Of a DNA stretch of 64,000 bases, positions 49,367-59,312 are shown in pieces. A model generated the notes under the pieces. It had not been told where the DNA came from and searched no databases. It saw only the letters and a program-made list of their open reading frames with translations. Both the position numbers and the translations under genes were made by a program. The DNA is from Streptomyces althioticus. Lineage in GTDB: Bacteria; Actinomycetota; Actinomycetes; Streptomycetales; Streptomycetaceae. Each line of letters begins with the position of its first letter. The stretch's first letter is position 1. The stretch is taken from positions 523,059 through 587,058 of the forward strand of contig BMSW01000003.1 of NCBI GenBank assembly GCA_014649355.1, read 5' to 3'.

Positions 49367-49705
49367 GGCCGTGAGCCTATGAAGGCGATAGATGTTGCGT
49401 CCATCAAGATGAGCGTTTGTTGAGGTTGGGCTCCTCACACCCGCCCCGTGACCGCCCCCGGAAGCCTCACATCCCCCGCCCGCGACCGCTGAGGGCAGCG
49501 TTCCGCGCGGGAAACCACGCAGAGCAGGACGACCATGGTCAGCGATATGTCGGGCATGGCCGTGAGCCTATGAAGGCGATAGATGTTGCGTCCATCAAGA
49601 TGAGCGTTTGTTGAGGTTGGGCTCCTCACACCCGCCCCGTGACCGCCCCCGGAAGCCTCACACCCCCCGCCCGCGACCGCTGAGGGCAGCGTTCCGCGCG
49701 GGAAA
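49324..49705. repeat. 191-bp tandem duplication in TSUP-nir intergenic region
   Basis: Bases 49324-49514 are repeated directly at 49515-49705 with one difference (T49472 versus C49663), 190 of 191 identical. Each unit holds the first 43 coding bases of the TSUP gene including its ATG, the adjoining intergenic DNA and a GTTCC-n6-GAAA element. The junction falls inside the GAAAC word of the candidate GlnR box. Such near-identity implies a recent event. Confidence 0.95.
49435..49557 (-). pseudogene. duplicated 5' fragment of TSUP gene
   Basis: The outer duplication unit carries a second copy of the TSUP start (ATG 49557) and its first 14 codons (MPDISLTMVVLLCV). It then runs into non-homologous frame and stops at 49435, giving a 40-residue peptide with one truncated hydrophobic helix. 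Transcripts from the outer promoter copy would translate this fragment first. It is most likely a by-product of the duplication. Confidence 0.7.
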
Positions 49706-49728
49706 CAGAGGGGATGCCACCGGGTAAC
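49691..49728 (+). promoter_or_regulatory. GlnR-box-like site of nir operon
   Basis: GTTCC-n6-GAAAC-n6-GATGC-n6-GTAAC keeps perfect 11-bp spacing, the register of Streptomyces GlnR boxes. It ends 22 bp before the first nir-operon ATG. The left half (GTTCC-n6-GAAAC) is also present at 49500-49515 because of the tandem duplication. GlnR control of nir genes is established in S. coelicolor; this exact site is my reading. Confidence 0.55.
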
Positions 49729-49750
49729 ACCCGCCCCGCAGGCTCGGGAC

Positions 49751-50968
49751 ATGACCTCGAACGAGCGTGTGGTGGTGATCGGCTCCGGCCTCGCGGGCGT
49801 ACGTCTCGCCCGGCGGCTCGGCGAGCTGGGCACGCCCGTGACGCTGATCGGCGAGGAGGAGCACCCGCCGTACAACCGGGTGCTGCTCGCCGAGGTGCTC
49901 GCCGGGCGCTACCGGCCCGAGGTGATCGCCCTGCCCGCCCCCGCGGAGCTGGTCCGCGCCCGGGTCACCGGCATCGACCGGGACCGGCGGACCGTCGTCT
50001 GCGCGGACGGCACGGAGATCGCCTACGGGCGGCTGGTGCTGGCCACCGGCTCCAACCCCGTCCTGCCGCCGCTGCGCGGCCTGTTCACCGAGGACCACGA
50101 GCTGCCGCGGGGCGTGCACGCGTTCCGCACCCTGGACGACTGCCTGGGCCTGTCCGCCGAGGTACGGCCGGGCGTGCGGGCGGTGGTGATCGGCGGCGGG
50201 CTGCTCGGCGTGTCCGCGGCCCGAGCGCTGGCCGTGCGCGGCGCGCAGGTGGTCCTCGCCCAGCAGTCCGAGCGGCTCATGGAGCGGCAGCTCGACCCGG
50301 CCGCCTCCGCGCTGGTCCTGCGCCATCTGACCGGGCTCGGCGTGGAGGTGCACACCGAGTGCCGGGTGCGCGACGTGCGCTGCGTCGGCGGCGCGGTCCG
50401 CTCGGTGGAGATGGCCGACGGCTACGCCCTGGACGCCGACCTGGTGGTGCTGGCCTGCGGGGTCCACCCGCGCGTCTCGCTCGCCCAGGCCGCAGGACTC
50501 GACGTGGCCAAGGGCGTCGTCGTCGACGACGAGCTGCGCACCTCCGACCCGTACGTCCACGCGATCGGCGACTGCGTCCAGCACGCAGGCACCGTCTACG
50601 GGCTGGCCACCCCGGCCCTGGAACAGGCCGACGCGCTCGCCGCGCTGCTCGCCGGGGACACCACCTCCCGCTACACCGGCACCCGCTCGCTCACCCGGCT
50701 GACCCTGACCGGCCCGGACAGCCCCTTCGACCTGGCCGCGTTCGGCGAGACCGAGGTGCTGCCGGGCGACGACGTGGTGCAGCTCGCCGACGCCACCCGC
50801 GGCACGTACCGCAAGGTCGTGGTCCGCGACGACCGCCTGGTCGGCGGGGTGCTGGTCGGCGAACTCGGCACCGTCGGCGCCCTCGCGCGCGCCTGGGAGG
50901 GAGCAGAGCCGCTCCCGTCCGACGGCGGGCCCCTGCTCCACCTGCTCACCAACGACGGAGGCTCCTGA
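49751..50968 (+). CDS. FAD-dependent NAD(P)H oxidoreductase of nitrite reductase operon
   Basis: The 405-aa product starts at ATG 49751. It has two dinucleotide folds, VVVIGSGLAGVRLARRLGEL at the N-terminus and AVVIGGGLLGVSAARALAVR near residue 145, plus YVHAIGDCVQHAGTVYGLA. The sequence resembles the N-terminal flavoprotein half of NirB/NasB (HPPYNRVLLAEVLAG is the NirB-type YNRVLLS motif) but has no BFD iron-sulfur or sulfite-reductase domains. The stop overlaps the nirB start (TGATG). It may deliver electrons to nitrate reductase or NirB. Duplication of the NirB flavin module is a likely origin. Confidence 0.82.
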   Translation: MTSNERVVVIGSGLAGVRLARRLGELGTPVTLIGEEEHPPYNRVLLAEVLAGRYRPEVIALPAPAELVRARVTGIDRDRRTVVCADGTEIAYGRLVLATGSNPVLPPLRGLFTEDHELPRGVHAFRTLDDCLGLSAEVRPGVRAVVIGGGLLGVSAARALAVRGAQVVLAQQSERLMERQLDPAASALVLRHLTGLGVEVHTECRVRDVRCVGGAVRSVEMADGYALDADLVVLACGVHPRVSLAQAAGLDVAKGVVVDDELRTSDPYVHAIGDCVQHAGTVYGLATPALEQADALAALLAGDTTSRYTGTRSLTRLTLTGPDSPFDLAAFGETEVLPGDDVVQLADATRGTYRKVVVRDDRLVGGVLVGELGTVGALARAWEGAEPLPSDGGPLLHLLTNDGGS

Positions 50969-53568
50969 TGCCCACGGACACCTCGACCATCGTGCTCGTC
51001 GGCCACGGCATGGTCGGCCAGCGCTTCCTGGAGGCGCTCGCCGAGCGCGGCCTGACCGCCACGCACCGCGTGGTCGTGCTGTGCGAGGAGCCGCGTCCGG
51101 CCTACGACCGCGTGCAGCTCACCTCGTACTTCTCCGGGCGGACGCCCGAGGACCTGTCGCTGACGGACCTGGCGTTCCTCGAGGACCACGGCATCGAGCT
51201 GCACGTCGGCGACCCGGCCGAGCACGTCGACCGCGAGGCGCGCACGGTGACCGCCCGCTCGGGGATGGTCGTCGGCTACGACGTGCTGGTGCTGGCGACC
51301 GGCTCGCACCCGTTCGTGCCGCCGGTGCCGAACAAGGACGCCGAGGGCTGCTTCGTCTACCGCACCATCGAGGACCTGCTCGCCATCGAGGAGTACGCGA
51401 GGAGCAGGGCGAAGACCGGCGCGGTGGTCGGCGGAGGGCTGCTCGGCCTGGAGGCGGCCGGCGCGCTCAAGGGTCTCGGACTCACGTCGCACATCGTGGA
51501 GTTCGCGCCGCGCCTGATGCCCGTGCAGGTCGACGAGGGCGGCGGCGCGGCGTTGCTGCGCACCATCGAGGACATGGGCCTCTCCGTCCACACGGGCGTC
51601 GGCACCCGAGAGATCGTGGTCGACGAGGCCGGCGCCGTCACCGGCATGAAGCTGTCCGACGGCTCCGAACTCGCCACCGACCTGGTGGTGTTCTCCGCCG
51701 GTGTCCGCCCCCGCGACCAGCTCGCCCGCGACTGCGGTCTGGCGGTCGGCGAGCGCGGCGGCATCACCGTCGACGAGCAGTGCCGCACGGTCACCGACCC
51801 GCACGTGTTCGCGATCGGCGAGTGCGCGCTGGCCGCCGACGGCCGGGTGTACGGCCTGGTCGCCCCCGGCTACGAGCAGGCCGAGACGGCCGCCGCGACC
51901 ATCGCCGAGGACGAGGCCGCCTTCACCGGCGCCGACCTGTCCACCAAGCTGAAGCTGCTCGGCGTGGACGTGGCGTCCTTCGGCGACGCGCACGGCACCG
52001 CCGAGGACTGCCTGGACGTCGTCTACTCCGACTCCCGCGCGGGCCTCTACAAGAAGCTGGTGATCAGCAAGGACGGCACGCTGCTCGGCGGCATCCTGGT
52101 CGGCGACGCGGAGGCGTACGGCACGCTGCGCGCGTTCACCGGCTCGGTGCCGCCGGTCGCGCCGGAGTCGCTGGTGCTGCCCGCCGGCGCCGGGGCCCCG
52201 GCCGCGCTCGGCCCGTCCGCGCTGCCGGACGACGCGGTGATCTGCTCCTGCCACAACGTCACCAAGGGCACGATCCGCGGCGCGGTCACCGACCACAGCT
52301 GCACCACCGTGCCCGAGGTGAAGAAGTGCACCAAGGCCGGTACCGGGTGCGGAAGTTGCGTCAAGGTGCTGGGCCAGCTGGTGGACGCCGAGCTGGAGGC
52401 GAGCGGCGTCGAGGTCGACAAGGGCCTGTGCGGCTGCTTCTCCCAGACCCGCGAGGAGCTGTACGAGATCGTCCACGCCCTGCGCATCGCCTCCCACCGG
52501 GAACTGCTGGACCGCCACGGCCGGGAGGAGGCGCGCGGCGGCGACGGCTGCGAGGTGTGCAAGCCGACGGTCGGCTCGATCATCGCGTCCCTGGCGCCCG
52601 TGATCGGCGCGAGCACCTATGTGCTCGACGGCGAGCAGGCGGCCCTCCAGGACACCAACGACCACTTCCTCGCCAACCTGCAGAGGAACGGCTCGTACTC
52701 GGTGGTGCCGCGCATCCCCGGCGGGGAGATCGCCCCCGAGAAGCTGATCGTGATCGGCGAGATCGCCCGTGACTTCGGCCTCTACACGAAGATCACCGGC
52801 GGCCAGCGGATCGACATGTTCGGCGCGCGGGTCGAGCAGCTGCCGCTGATCTGGGCCCGGCTGGTCGACGCCGGCTTCGAGTCCGGCCACGCCTACGGCA
52901 AGTCGCTGCGCACGGTGAAGTCCTGCGTGGGGCAGACCTGGTGCCGGTACGGCGTGCAGGACTCGGTGCGGATGGCGATCGACCTGGAGCTGCGCTACCG
53001 GGGGCTCAGGTCGCCGCACAAGCTGAAGTCGGCGGTGTCCGGCTGCCAGCGCGAGTGTGCGGAGGCCCAGTCGAAGGACTTCGGCGTCATCGCCACCGCC
53101 AACGGCTGGAACCTCTACGTCGGCGGCAACGGCGGCGCCACCCCGCGCCACGCCGACCTGCTGGCGCAGGACCTGTCCGACGCCGAACTGATCCGCCTGA
53201 TCGACCGGTTCCTGATGTTCTACATCCGCACCGCCGACCGGCTGGAGCGCACCAGCGTCTGGCTGGACCGGATCCCCGGCGGCCTGGACCACGTACGGGA
53301 CGTGGTGGTGCACGACTCCCTCGGCATCTGCGACGAGCTGGAGTCGCTGATGGCGGCGCACGTCGCGCACTACCGCGACGAGTGGGCCGAGACGATCAAC
53401 GACCCGGAGAAGCTGGCCCGGTTCGTGTCCTTCGTCAACGCCCCGGACACCCCCGACCCGGTGGTCGCCTTCGTCCCCGAACGCGACCAGATGAAGCCCG
53501 ACCTGCCCTTGCTGAGCATCGGCCTGCGTCCCGCCGACGACGTCCTGGAAGGAAGCGCACAGCGATGA
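50968..53568 (+). CDS. nirB: nitrite reductase [NAD(P)H], large subunit
   Basis: This is an 866-aa full-length NirB. The flavoprotein domain (IVLVGHGMVGQRFLEALAER, YDRVQLTSYFSGRTPEDLSL, VVGGGLLGLEAAGALKGLGL) spans residues 1-400. A BFD-type [2Fe-2S] domain follows (VICSCHNVTKGTIRGAV, then CTKAGTGCGSC). The siroheme/[4Fe-4S] domain has VKSCVGQTWCRYG (C-x5-C) near 651 and SGCQRECAEAQSKDFGV (C-x3-C) near 690. It reduces nitrite to ammonium in the cytosol. ATG 50968 is preceded by GGAGG and overlaps the upstream stop. nirD follows by ATGA overlap, making a three-gene operon. Confidence 0.95.
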   Translation: MPTDTSTIVLVGHGMVGQRFLEALAERGLTATHRVVVLCEEPRPAYDRVQLTSYFSGRTPEDLSLTDLAFLEDHGIELHVGDPAEHVDREARTVTARSGMVVGYDVLVLATGSHPFVPPVPNKDAEGCFVYRTIEDLLAIEEYARSRAKTGAVVGGGLLGLEAAGALKGLGLTSHIVEFAPRLMPVQVDEGGGAALLRTIEDMGLSVHTGVGTREIVVDEAGAVTGMKLSDGSELATDLVVFSAGVRPRDQLARDCGLAVGERGGITVDEQCRTVTDPHVFAIGECALAADGRVYGLVAPGYEQAETAAATIAEDEAAFTGADLSTKLKLLGVDVASFGDAHGTAEDCLDVVYSDSRAGLYKKLVISKDGTLLGGILVGDAEAYGTLRAFTGSVPPVAPESLVLPAGAGAPAALGPSALPDDAVICSCHNVTKGTIRGAVTDHSCTTVPEVKKCTKAGTGCGSCVKVLGQLVDAELEASGVEVDKGLCGCFSQTREELYEIVHALRIASHRELLDRHGREEARGGDGCEVCKPTVGSIIASLAPVIGASTYVLDGEQAALQDTNDHFLANLQRNGSYSVVPRIPGGEIAPEKLIVIGEIARDFGLYTKITGGQRIDMFGARVEQLPLIWARLVDAGFESGHAYGKSLRTVKSCVGQTWCRYGVQDSVRMAIDLELRYRGLRSPHKLKSAVSGCQRECAEAQSKDFGVIATANGWNLYVGGNGGATPRHADLLAQDLSDAELIRLIDRFLMFYIRTADRLERTSVWLDRIPGGLDHVRDVVVHDSLGICDELESLMAAHVAHYRDEWAETINDPEKLARFVSFVNAPDTPDPVVAFVPERDQMKPDLPLLSIGLRPADDVLEGSAQR

Positions 53569-53918
53569 CCCTGGCACTCGAGACGACCACCGGCCTGACC
53601 GTTCGACTCCGTCTGGCGGACGACTGGTTCGAGGTTTGCGGCCTCGACCGGCTGATCCCGGGCCGGGGCGTGGCCGCCCTGCTGCCGGACGGCCGGCAGG
53701 CCGCCGTCTTCACCGACCGCGCGGGCCGCCTGTACGCCGTCGACAACCGTGACCCGTTCACGGGCGCGGCGGTCCTCTCCCGCGGCCTCACCGGCACCCA
53801 CCGGGGCCGCCCGTTCGTCGCGTCCCCGCTCCTGAAGCAGCGCTTCGACCTGGAGACGGGCCGCTGCCTGGACGACGACGCGGTCCATGTGACGACGTAC
53901 GAGGTGAAGGCGGCGTGA
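53565..53918 (+). CDS. nirD: nitrite reductase small subunit
   Basis: This 117-aa Rieske-fold protein starts at ATG 53565, overlapping the nirB stop. DDWFEVCGLDRLIPGRGVAA, VDNRDPFTGAAVLSRGL and FVASPLLKQRFDLETGRCLD match NirD. As in other NirD proteins, the Cys/His ligands of a real Rieske cluster are absent, so it is a structural subunit. A perfect 17-bp terminator follows the stop. Confidence 0.93.
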   Translation: MTLALETTTGLTVRLRLADDWFEVCGLDRLIPGRGVAALLPDGRQAAVFTDRAGRLYAVDNRDPFTGAAVLSRGLTGTHRGRPFVASPLLKQRFDLETGRCLDDDAVHVTTYEVKAA

Positions 53919-53930
53919 GCGCCTGAGCGG

Positions 53931-53967
53931 CACGGTGTGCCGGGCGGCGCCCGCCCGGCACACCGTG
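53931..53967 (+). terminator. terminator of nir operon
   Basis: A perfect 17-bp stem (53931-53947 with 53951-53967) with loop CGC begins 12 bp after the nirD stop. No T-run follows. Confidence 0.85.
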
Positions 53968-53984
53968 GCGGAGAGCTACCCTCC

Positions 53985-54050
53985 GGTCACGTCACGTTCG
54001 CATCACGAGACCTTCATATCCCCGACACCTCTCGAGCGCCCCAGTAGCTT
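53985..54050 (+). promoter_or_regulatory. promoter with 11-bp direct repeats, first excalibur gene
   Basis: GGTCACGTCAC then GTTCGCATCAC (53985-54006) are adjacent 11-mers agreeing at 8 positions. A TAGCTT -10 box is at 54045-54050 in the context CCAGTAGCTTCGT. The same layout precedes the paralogue at 55501. The 11-bp repeat pattern and a GTTC-C start resemble PHO boxes, but the match to the PhoP consensus is incomplete. Confidence 0.5.
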
Positions 54051-54104
54051 CGTCAGCCTCGTACCGAGTCAGACGTCTTCGCACGACCTGGGGGGCTCCT
54101 CACC

Positions 54105-54536
54105 ATGATCCCGTTCCGTACCTCGGCCACCGCGCTGCTCGCCGCCGTCGCCCTGGCCGCAGTACCGGCCACCGCCGTGGCCCACGACGGCAACCACCCG
54201 TTCGAGAACTGCACCGACGCGTACGACAACGGGTACAGCAACATCCCGAAGAGCGACGCCGAGCACTACGGCAAGCACCTCGACCGGGACAACGACGGCG
54301 TCGGCTGCGACCAGCCGCCCGCCGGCTTCGTGCCGCACGACGACAGCGACGACGACGCCGGCGCGGGCGCGGGCGCCGAGGACAGCGGCGCCAAGGAGGA
54401 GAACGGCGGCGGCACCGACCTCGCCGAGACCGGGGGCAGCGACACCACGCCGTACATCGCGGCGGGCGGCGCGGCCGTCGTGCTGCTGGGCGGCGGCCTG
54501 ATGATCGCCGCGCGCCGACGCCGCGACAACCGCTGA
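54105..54536 (+). CDS. excalibur calcium-binding domain surface protein (LAETG-anchored)
   Basis: This 143-aa secreted protein has a signal peptide (TALLAAVALAAVPATAVA, cut before HDGNHP) and an excalibur domain (FENCTDAYDNGYSNIP, then DRDNDGVGCD, the EF-like DxDxDGxxC loop). An Asp/Gly/Glu-rich linker leads to a sortase signal: LAETGG, helix IAAGGAAVVLLGGGLMIA, then RRRRDNR. LAxTG is the motif used by Streptomyces class E sortases, so it is probably attached to peptidoglycan in a calcium-dependent form. A paralogue at 55501 lacks the sorting motif. Confidence 0.85.
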   Translation: MIPFRTSATALLAAVALAAVPATAVAHDGNHPFENCTDAYDNGYSNIPKSDAEHYGKHLDRDNDGVGCDQPPAGFVPHDDSDDDAGAGAGAEDSGAKEENGGGTDLAETGGSDTTPYIAAGGAAVVLLGGGLMIAARRRRDNR

Positions 54537-54540
54537 ACCG

Positions 54541-54578
54541 TCCTCCCTGGGGGCCGGGCGCCCGGCCCCCAGGGAGGA
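54541..54578. terminator. 38-bp perfect palindrome, bidirectional terminator
   Basis: Arms 54541-54559 and 54560-54578 are exact reverse complements with no spacer. It fills the whole gap between the excalibur gene stop and the convergent DUF3592-like stop. Confidence 0.8.
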
Positions 54579-55235
54579 TCACAGCGACAGCAACAGGGAG
54601 CCTTCCTTGCCCTGCCGGCGCCGCACATGGCCGCGCCACCCGGCCAGGGCCGCCATCAGCGTCCAGGTCACCAGGCCGGCGAAGGCCCCGTGGAGCCGGC
54701 CGGCGGCGTCCACCTGGTCCGCCCGCTCCATGGGCACCACGCCTTCCGGGTCACGGATCACGTCGAGCCGCTGCCCCGGCCGGGGAGCCCGGTCGCCCTT
54801 GTAGGTCATCCGCTCGGCCAGTTCCCGGCCGTCCTCGGTGCGCAGCGTGAGCCGGTGGTTCTTGCCGCCCGTCCCGTCCGCGCCGTCGGCGACGATCACC
54901 ACGCTCTCGCGCACCCCGCGCACCTCCGGCGCCAGTTCGGGCGCGTACTGGACGGCCCCGACGAGGACCATCAGACCGGGCGCCAGGGAGAGCAGGGCGA
55001 TCCAGCCCGCGCGGTGCAGCCGGATCAGCAGCCCGCCGAAGGTCAGACAGAGCGCGAGGCCCACGACGATCGGCACCGCCACCCACCGCAGCGCCAGATA
55101 GGACACGCAGGCGGTGACGAGCGCGGCGACCCAGCCGCACAGCGCCACCCATGCCGCGCGCCGCAGCGACCTCCACGGCGAGACGCCGTCCCCGCCCACG
55201 CGCACTCCGGCGTCTCCGTCCGTCACCTGTGACAC
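54579..55235 (-). CDS. DUF3592-like membrane protein
   Basis: This 218-aa protein starts at GTG 55235, with an AAGGGCGG-like ribosome site; GTG 55226 is an alternative. Three or four hydrophobic helices (AAWVALCGWVAALVTACVSY, VAVPIVVGLALCLTFGGLLI, IALLSLAPGLMVLVGA) precede an extracytoplasmic SH3-like domain (VVIVADGADGTGGKNHRLTL, YKGDRAPRPGQRLDVIRDPE) typical of DUF3592, and one more helix near the C-terminus. Function unknown. It lies between and opposite to the two excalibur paralogues, so their duplication either flanked or spanned it. Confidence 0.65.
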   Translation of the reverse strand: MSQVTDGDAGVRVGGDGVSPWRSLRRAAWVALCGWVAALVTACVSYLALRWVAVPIVVGLALCLTFGGLLIRLHRAGWIALLSLAPGLMVLVGAVQYAPELAPEVRGVRESVVIVADGADGTGGKNHRLTLRTEDGRELAERMTYKGDRAPRPGQRLDVIRDPEGVVPMERADQVDAAGRLHGAFAGLVTWTLMAALAGWRGHVRRRQGKEGSLLLSL

Positions 55236-55377
55236 CCCGCCCCGCCCTTCACGTCCCCGCCGCGGAGATCCGCGCCCCTTGGGACCCTGGCGAGCCCTGC
55301 GCGCCCCCTCCGACCTGGGCCTCTCCCACCCACCGACAGGAAGCCGGCCCTCCACTCGTGGCGTTACGCCACAGTTC

Positions 55378-55445
55378 CGTCACATCACGTTCACATCACA
55401 GGTCTCTCGTAACCCTCTGCAGCACACCCGAACCGCCAGTAACTT
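55378..55445 (+). promoter_or_regulatory. promoter with 11-bp direct repeats, second excalibur gene
   Basis: CGTCACATCAC then GTTCACATCAC (55378-55399) agree at 9 of 11. TAACTT (55440-55445) sits in GCCAGTAACTTCGT, matching the promoter of the first excalibur gene in both sequence and spacing (about 40 bp from repeat to -10). Confidence 0.5.
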
Positions 55446-55500
55446 CGTGTCGCCACAGCCCGCTCACCGGCACCCGCACTCGGACTTGGGGGCTTTTGCC

Positions 55501-55911
55501 ATGCACCTGACACGAAACACCCTCACGGCCCTCGCCGCCCTCACCCTGGCCGTCGTCCCCGCCACCGCGTCGGCCCACGACGGGGACCACCCCTTCAGGA
55601 GCTGCCAGGAGGCGTACGACAACGGCTGGTCGAGGATCTCCGGCGGGGACGACCACTACGGTCCCGCCCTGGACCCCGACGGCGACGGCATCGCCTGCGA
55701 CGAGCCGCCCGCCGGCTTCATCCCGCGCGACGACACCGCGGTCGACGACGGGAACACGACTCCCGTGGCCGACACCACCCAGGCCGCCACGAGCGGCGAA
55801 AGCGCCGGCTCGGACGACGACCTCACCACCTACGTGACCATAGGCGTGGCCGCCGTGGTCCTCGCCGGAGGCACCGTGCTCCTCGCCTCCCGCCTGCGCC
55901 GCGGCAACTGA
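55501..55911 (+). CDS. excalibur calcium-binding domain protein (no sortase motif)
   Basis: This 136-aa paralogue of the 54105 product has a signal peptide (LTALAALTLAVVPATASA) and excalibur domain FRSCQEAYDNGWSRIS with DPDGDGIACDEPPAGF. The linker is shorter and there is a C-terminal helix (TIGVAAVVLAGGTVLLA) with basic tail RLRRGN. The LAETG of its sister is missing; the equivalent position reads SGESAGSDDDL. It should stay in the membrane rather than be moved to peptidoglycan. The promoter is shared in design with the sister gene. Confidence 0.83.
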   Translation: MHLTRNTLTALAALTLAVVPATASAHDGDHPFRSCQEAYDNGWSRISGGDDHYGPALDPDGDGIACDEPPAGFIPRDDTAVDDGNTTPVADTTQAATSGESAGSDDDLTTYVTIGVAAVVLAGGTVLLASRLRRGN

Positions 55912-55954
55912 CCGGCACCGGCCGCCCCACAGGGCGTGTCGCGCGCACGACGGA

Positions 55955-55986
55955 AGGGGCGGCACCCCCGCACGGGTGCCGCCCCT
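55955..55986. terminator. bidirectional terminator, excalibur gene and ppdK
   Basis: AGGGGCGGCACCC, 6-base loop, GGGTGCCGCCCCT form a perfect 13-bp stem between convergent genes; the flanks are CCTTCG on the plus strand and TTCCGTCG on the minus strand. Confidence 0.8.
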
Positions 55987-56071
55987 CCTTCGTGATCCGG
56001 AGCCGTCGCCGATCGGTGAGGGTGGTCGGGTGACAGACGACGGCCCCGGGGTCCTGCGCGTCCCGGAGGGC

Positions 56072-58819
<2,748 letters not shown>

Positions 58820-58864
58820 GGGTCTCGACTCCTCGAGGACGCGGTGGCTGCCCTGACGGCGAGG

Positions 58865-58894
58865 AATGTACCCAGATCAAAGGCATCTGGGTAC
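58865..58894 (-). promoter_or_regulatory. ppdK -10 box with overlapping operator-like dyad
   Basis: TACATT on the minus strand (58870-58865) is a -10 box about 46 bp before the ppdK GTG. A perfect 10-bp inverted repeat, GTACCCAGAT-N7-ATCTGGGTAC (58868-58894), overlaps it and fills the spacer. No good -35 is visible, as often when an activator is needed. Confidence 0.5.
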
Positions 58895-59134
58895 GTCCAC
58901 TTGTGCGTCGTGCGCCTGTCTCCGGCCGAGCGCCAGCGGATCGAAAGTCAAAGCTTGGCAAGCCGTTGAAGCCCGGTGTTTTCACTTCTTGAACGCGGGC
59001 CGCCTCCCAGACCCGGCCGATCTGCTCATGTGAGCATCTTGCACCACGTTTGATTTCGCCCGATGAACGATCATCGAGTGGCACTGAGTGCCAATCTTTG
59101 AGAAGTGCAGCCGCCCAAGATCCGCTCATCTGAG

Positions 59135-59157
59135 CGCCACCCCTATCAGGGGTGGCG
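59135..59157. terminator. 10-bp hairpin in ppdK-sulfatase region
   Basis: CGCCACCCCT, loop ATC, AGGGGTGGCG. It lies downstream of no annotated gene and could end a short transcript or be a leader structure. Confidence 0.4.
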
Positions 59158-59238
59158 AGAATCACGCTGCCACACGGCGCCCGGTTCCACCATGCGGACC
59201 GGCGGGATGAACGCTCCGGCCCGGCCGCCCGTACGAAC

Positions 59239-59277
59239 GGGAGGCGGATCCGGACCCCCACGCCGGATCCGCCTCCC
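59239..59277 (+). terminator. 15-bp hairpin in leader of LTA-synthase-like gene
   Basis: GGGAGGCGGATCCGG, 9-base loop, CCGGATCCGCCTCCC pair perfectly, ending 35 bp before the TTG start and 19 bp before the ribosome site. It is placed like an attenuator. Confidence 0.5.
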
Positions 59278-59312
59278 GCCTCACCGGTTTCGGTACGGAA
59301 GGAACCTCCGGG

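Larger units (their letters stand above)
58820..59312. other. 493-bp divergent region between ppdK and LTA-synthase-like gene
   Basis: No convincing coding frame is present. The region is rich in dyads: GTACCCAGAT/ATCTGGGTAC (58868-58894), TGCTCATGTGAGCA (59023-59036), CGATGA-ACGA-TCATCG (59061-59076), TGGCAC-TGA-GTGCCA (59079-59093), CGCTCATCTGAGCG (59123-59136), a 10-bp hairpin (59135-59157) and a 15-bp hairpin (59239-59277). It probably holds operators for both genes and possibly a small RNA ended by one of the hairpins. Confidence 0.5.
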
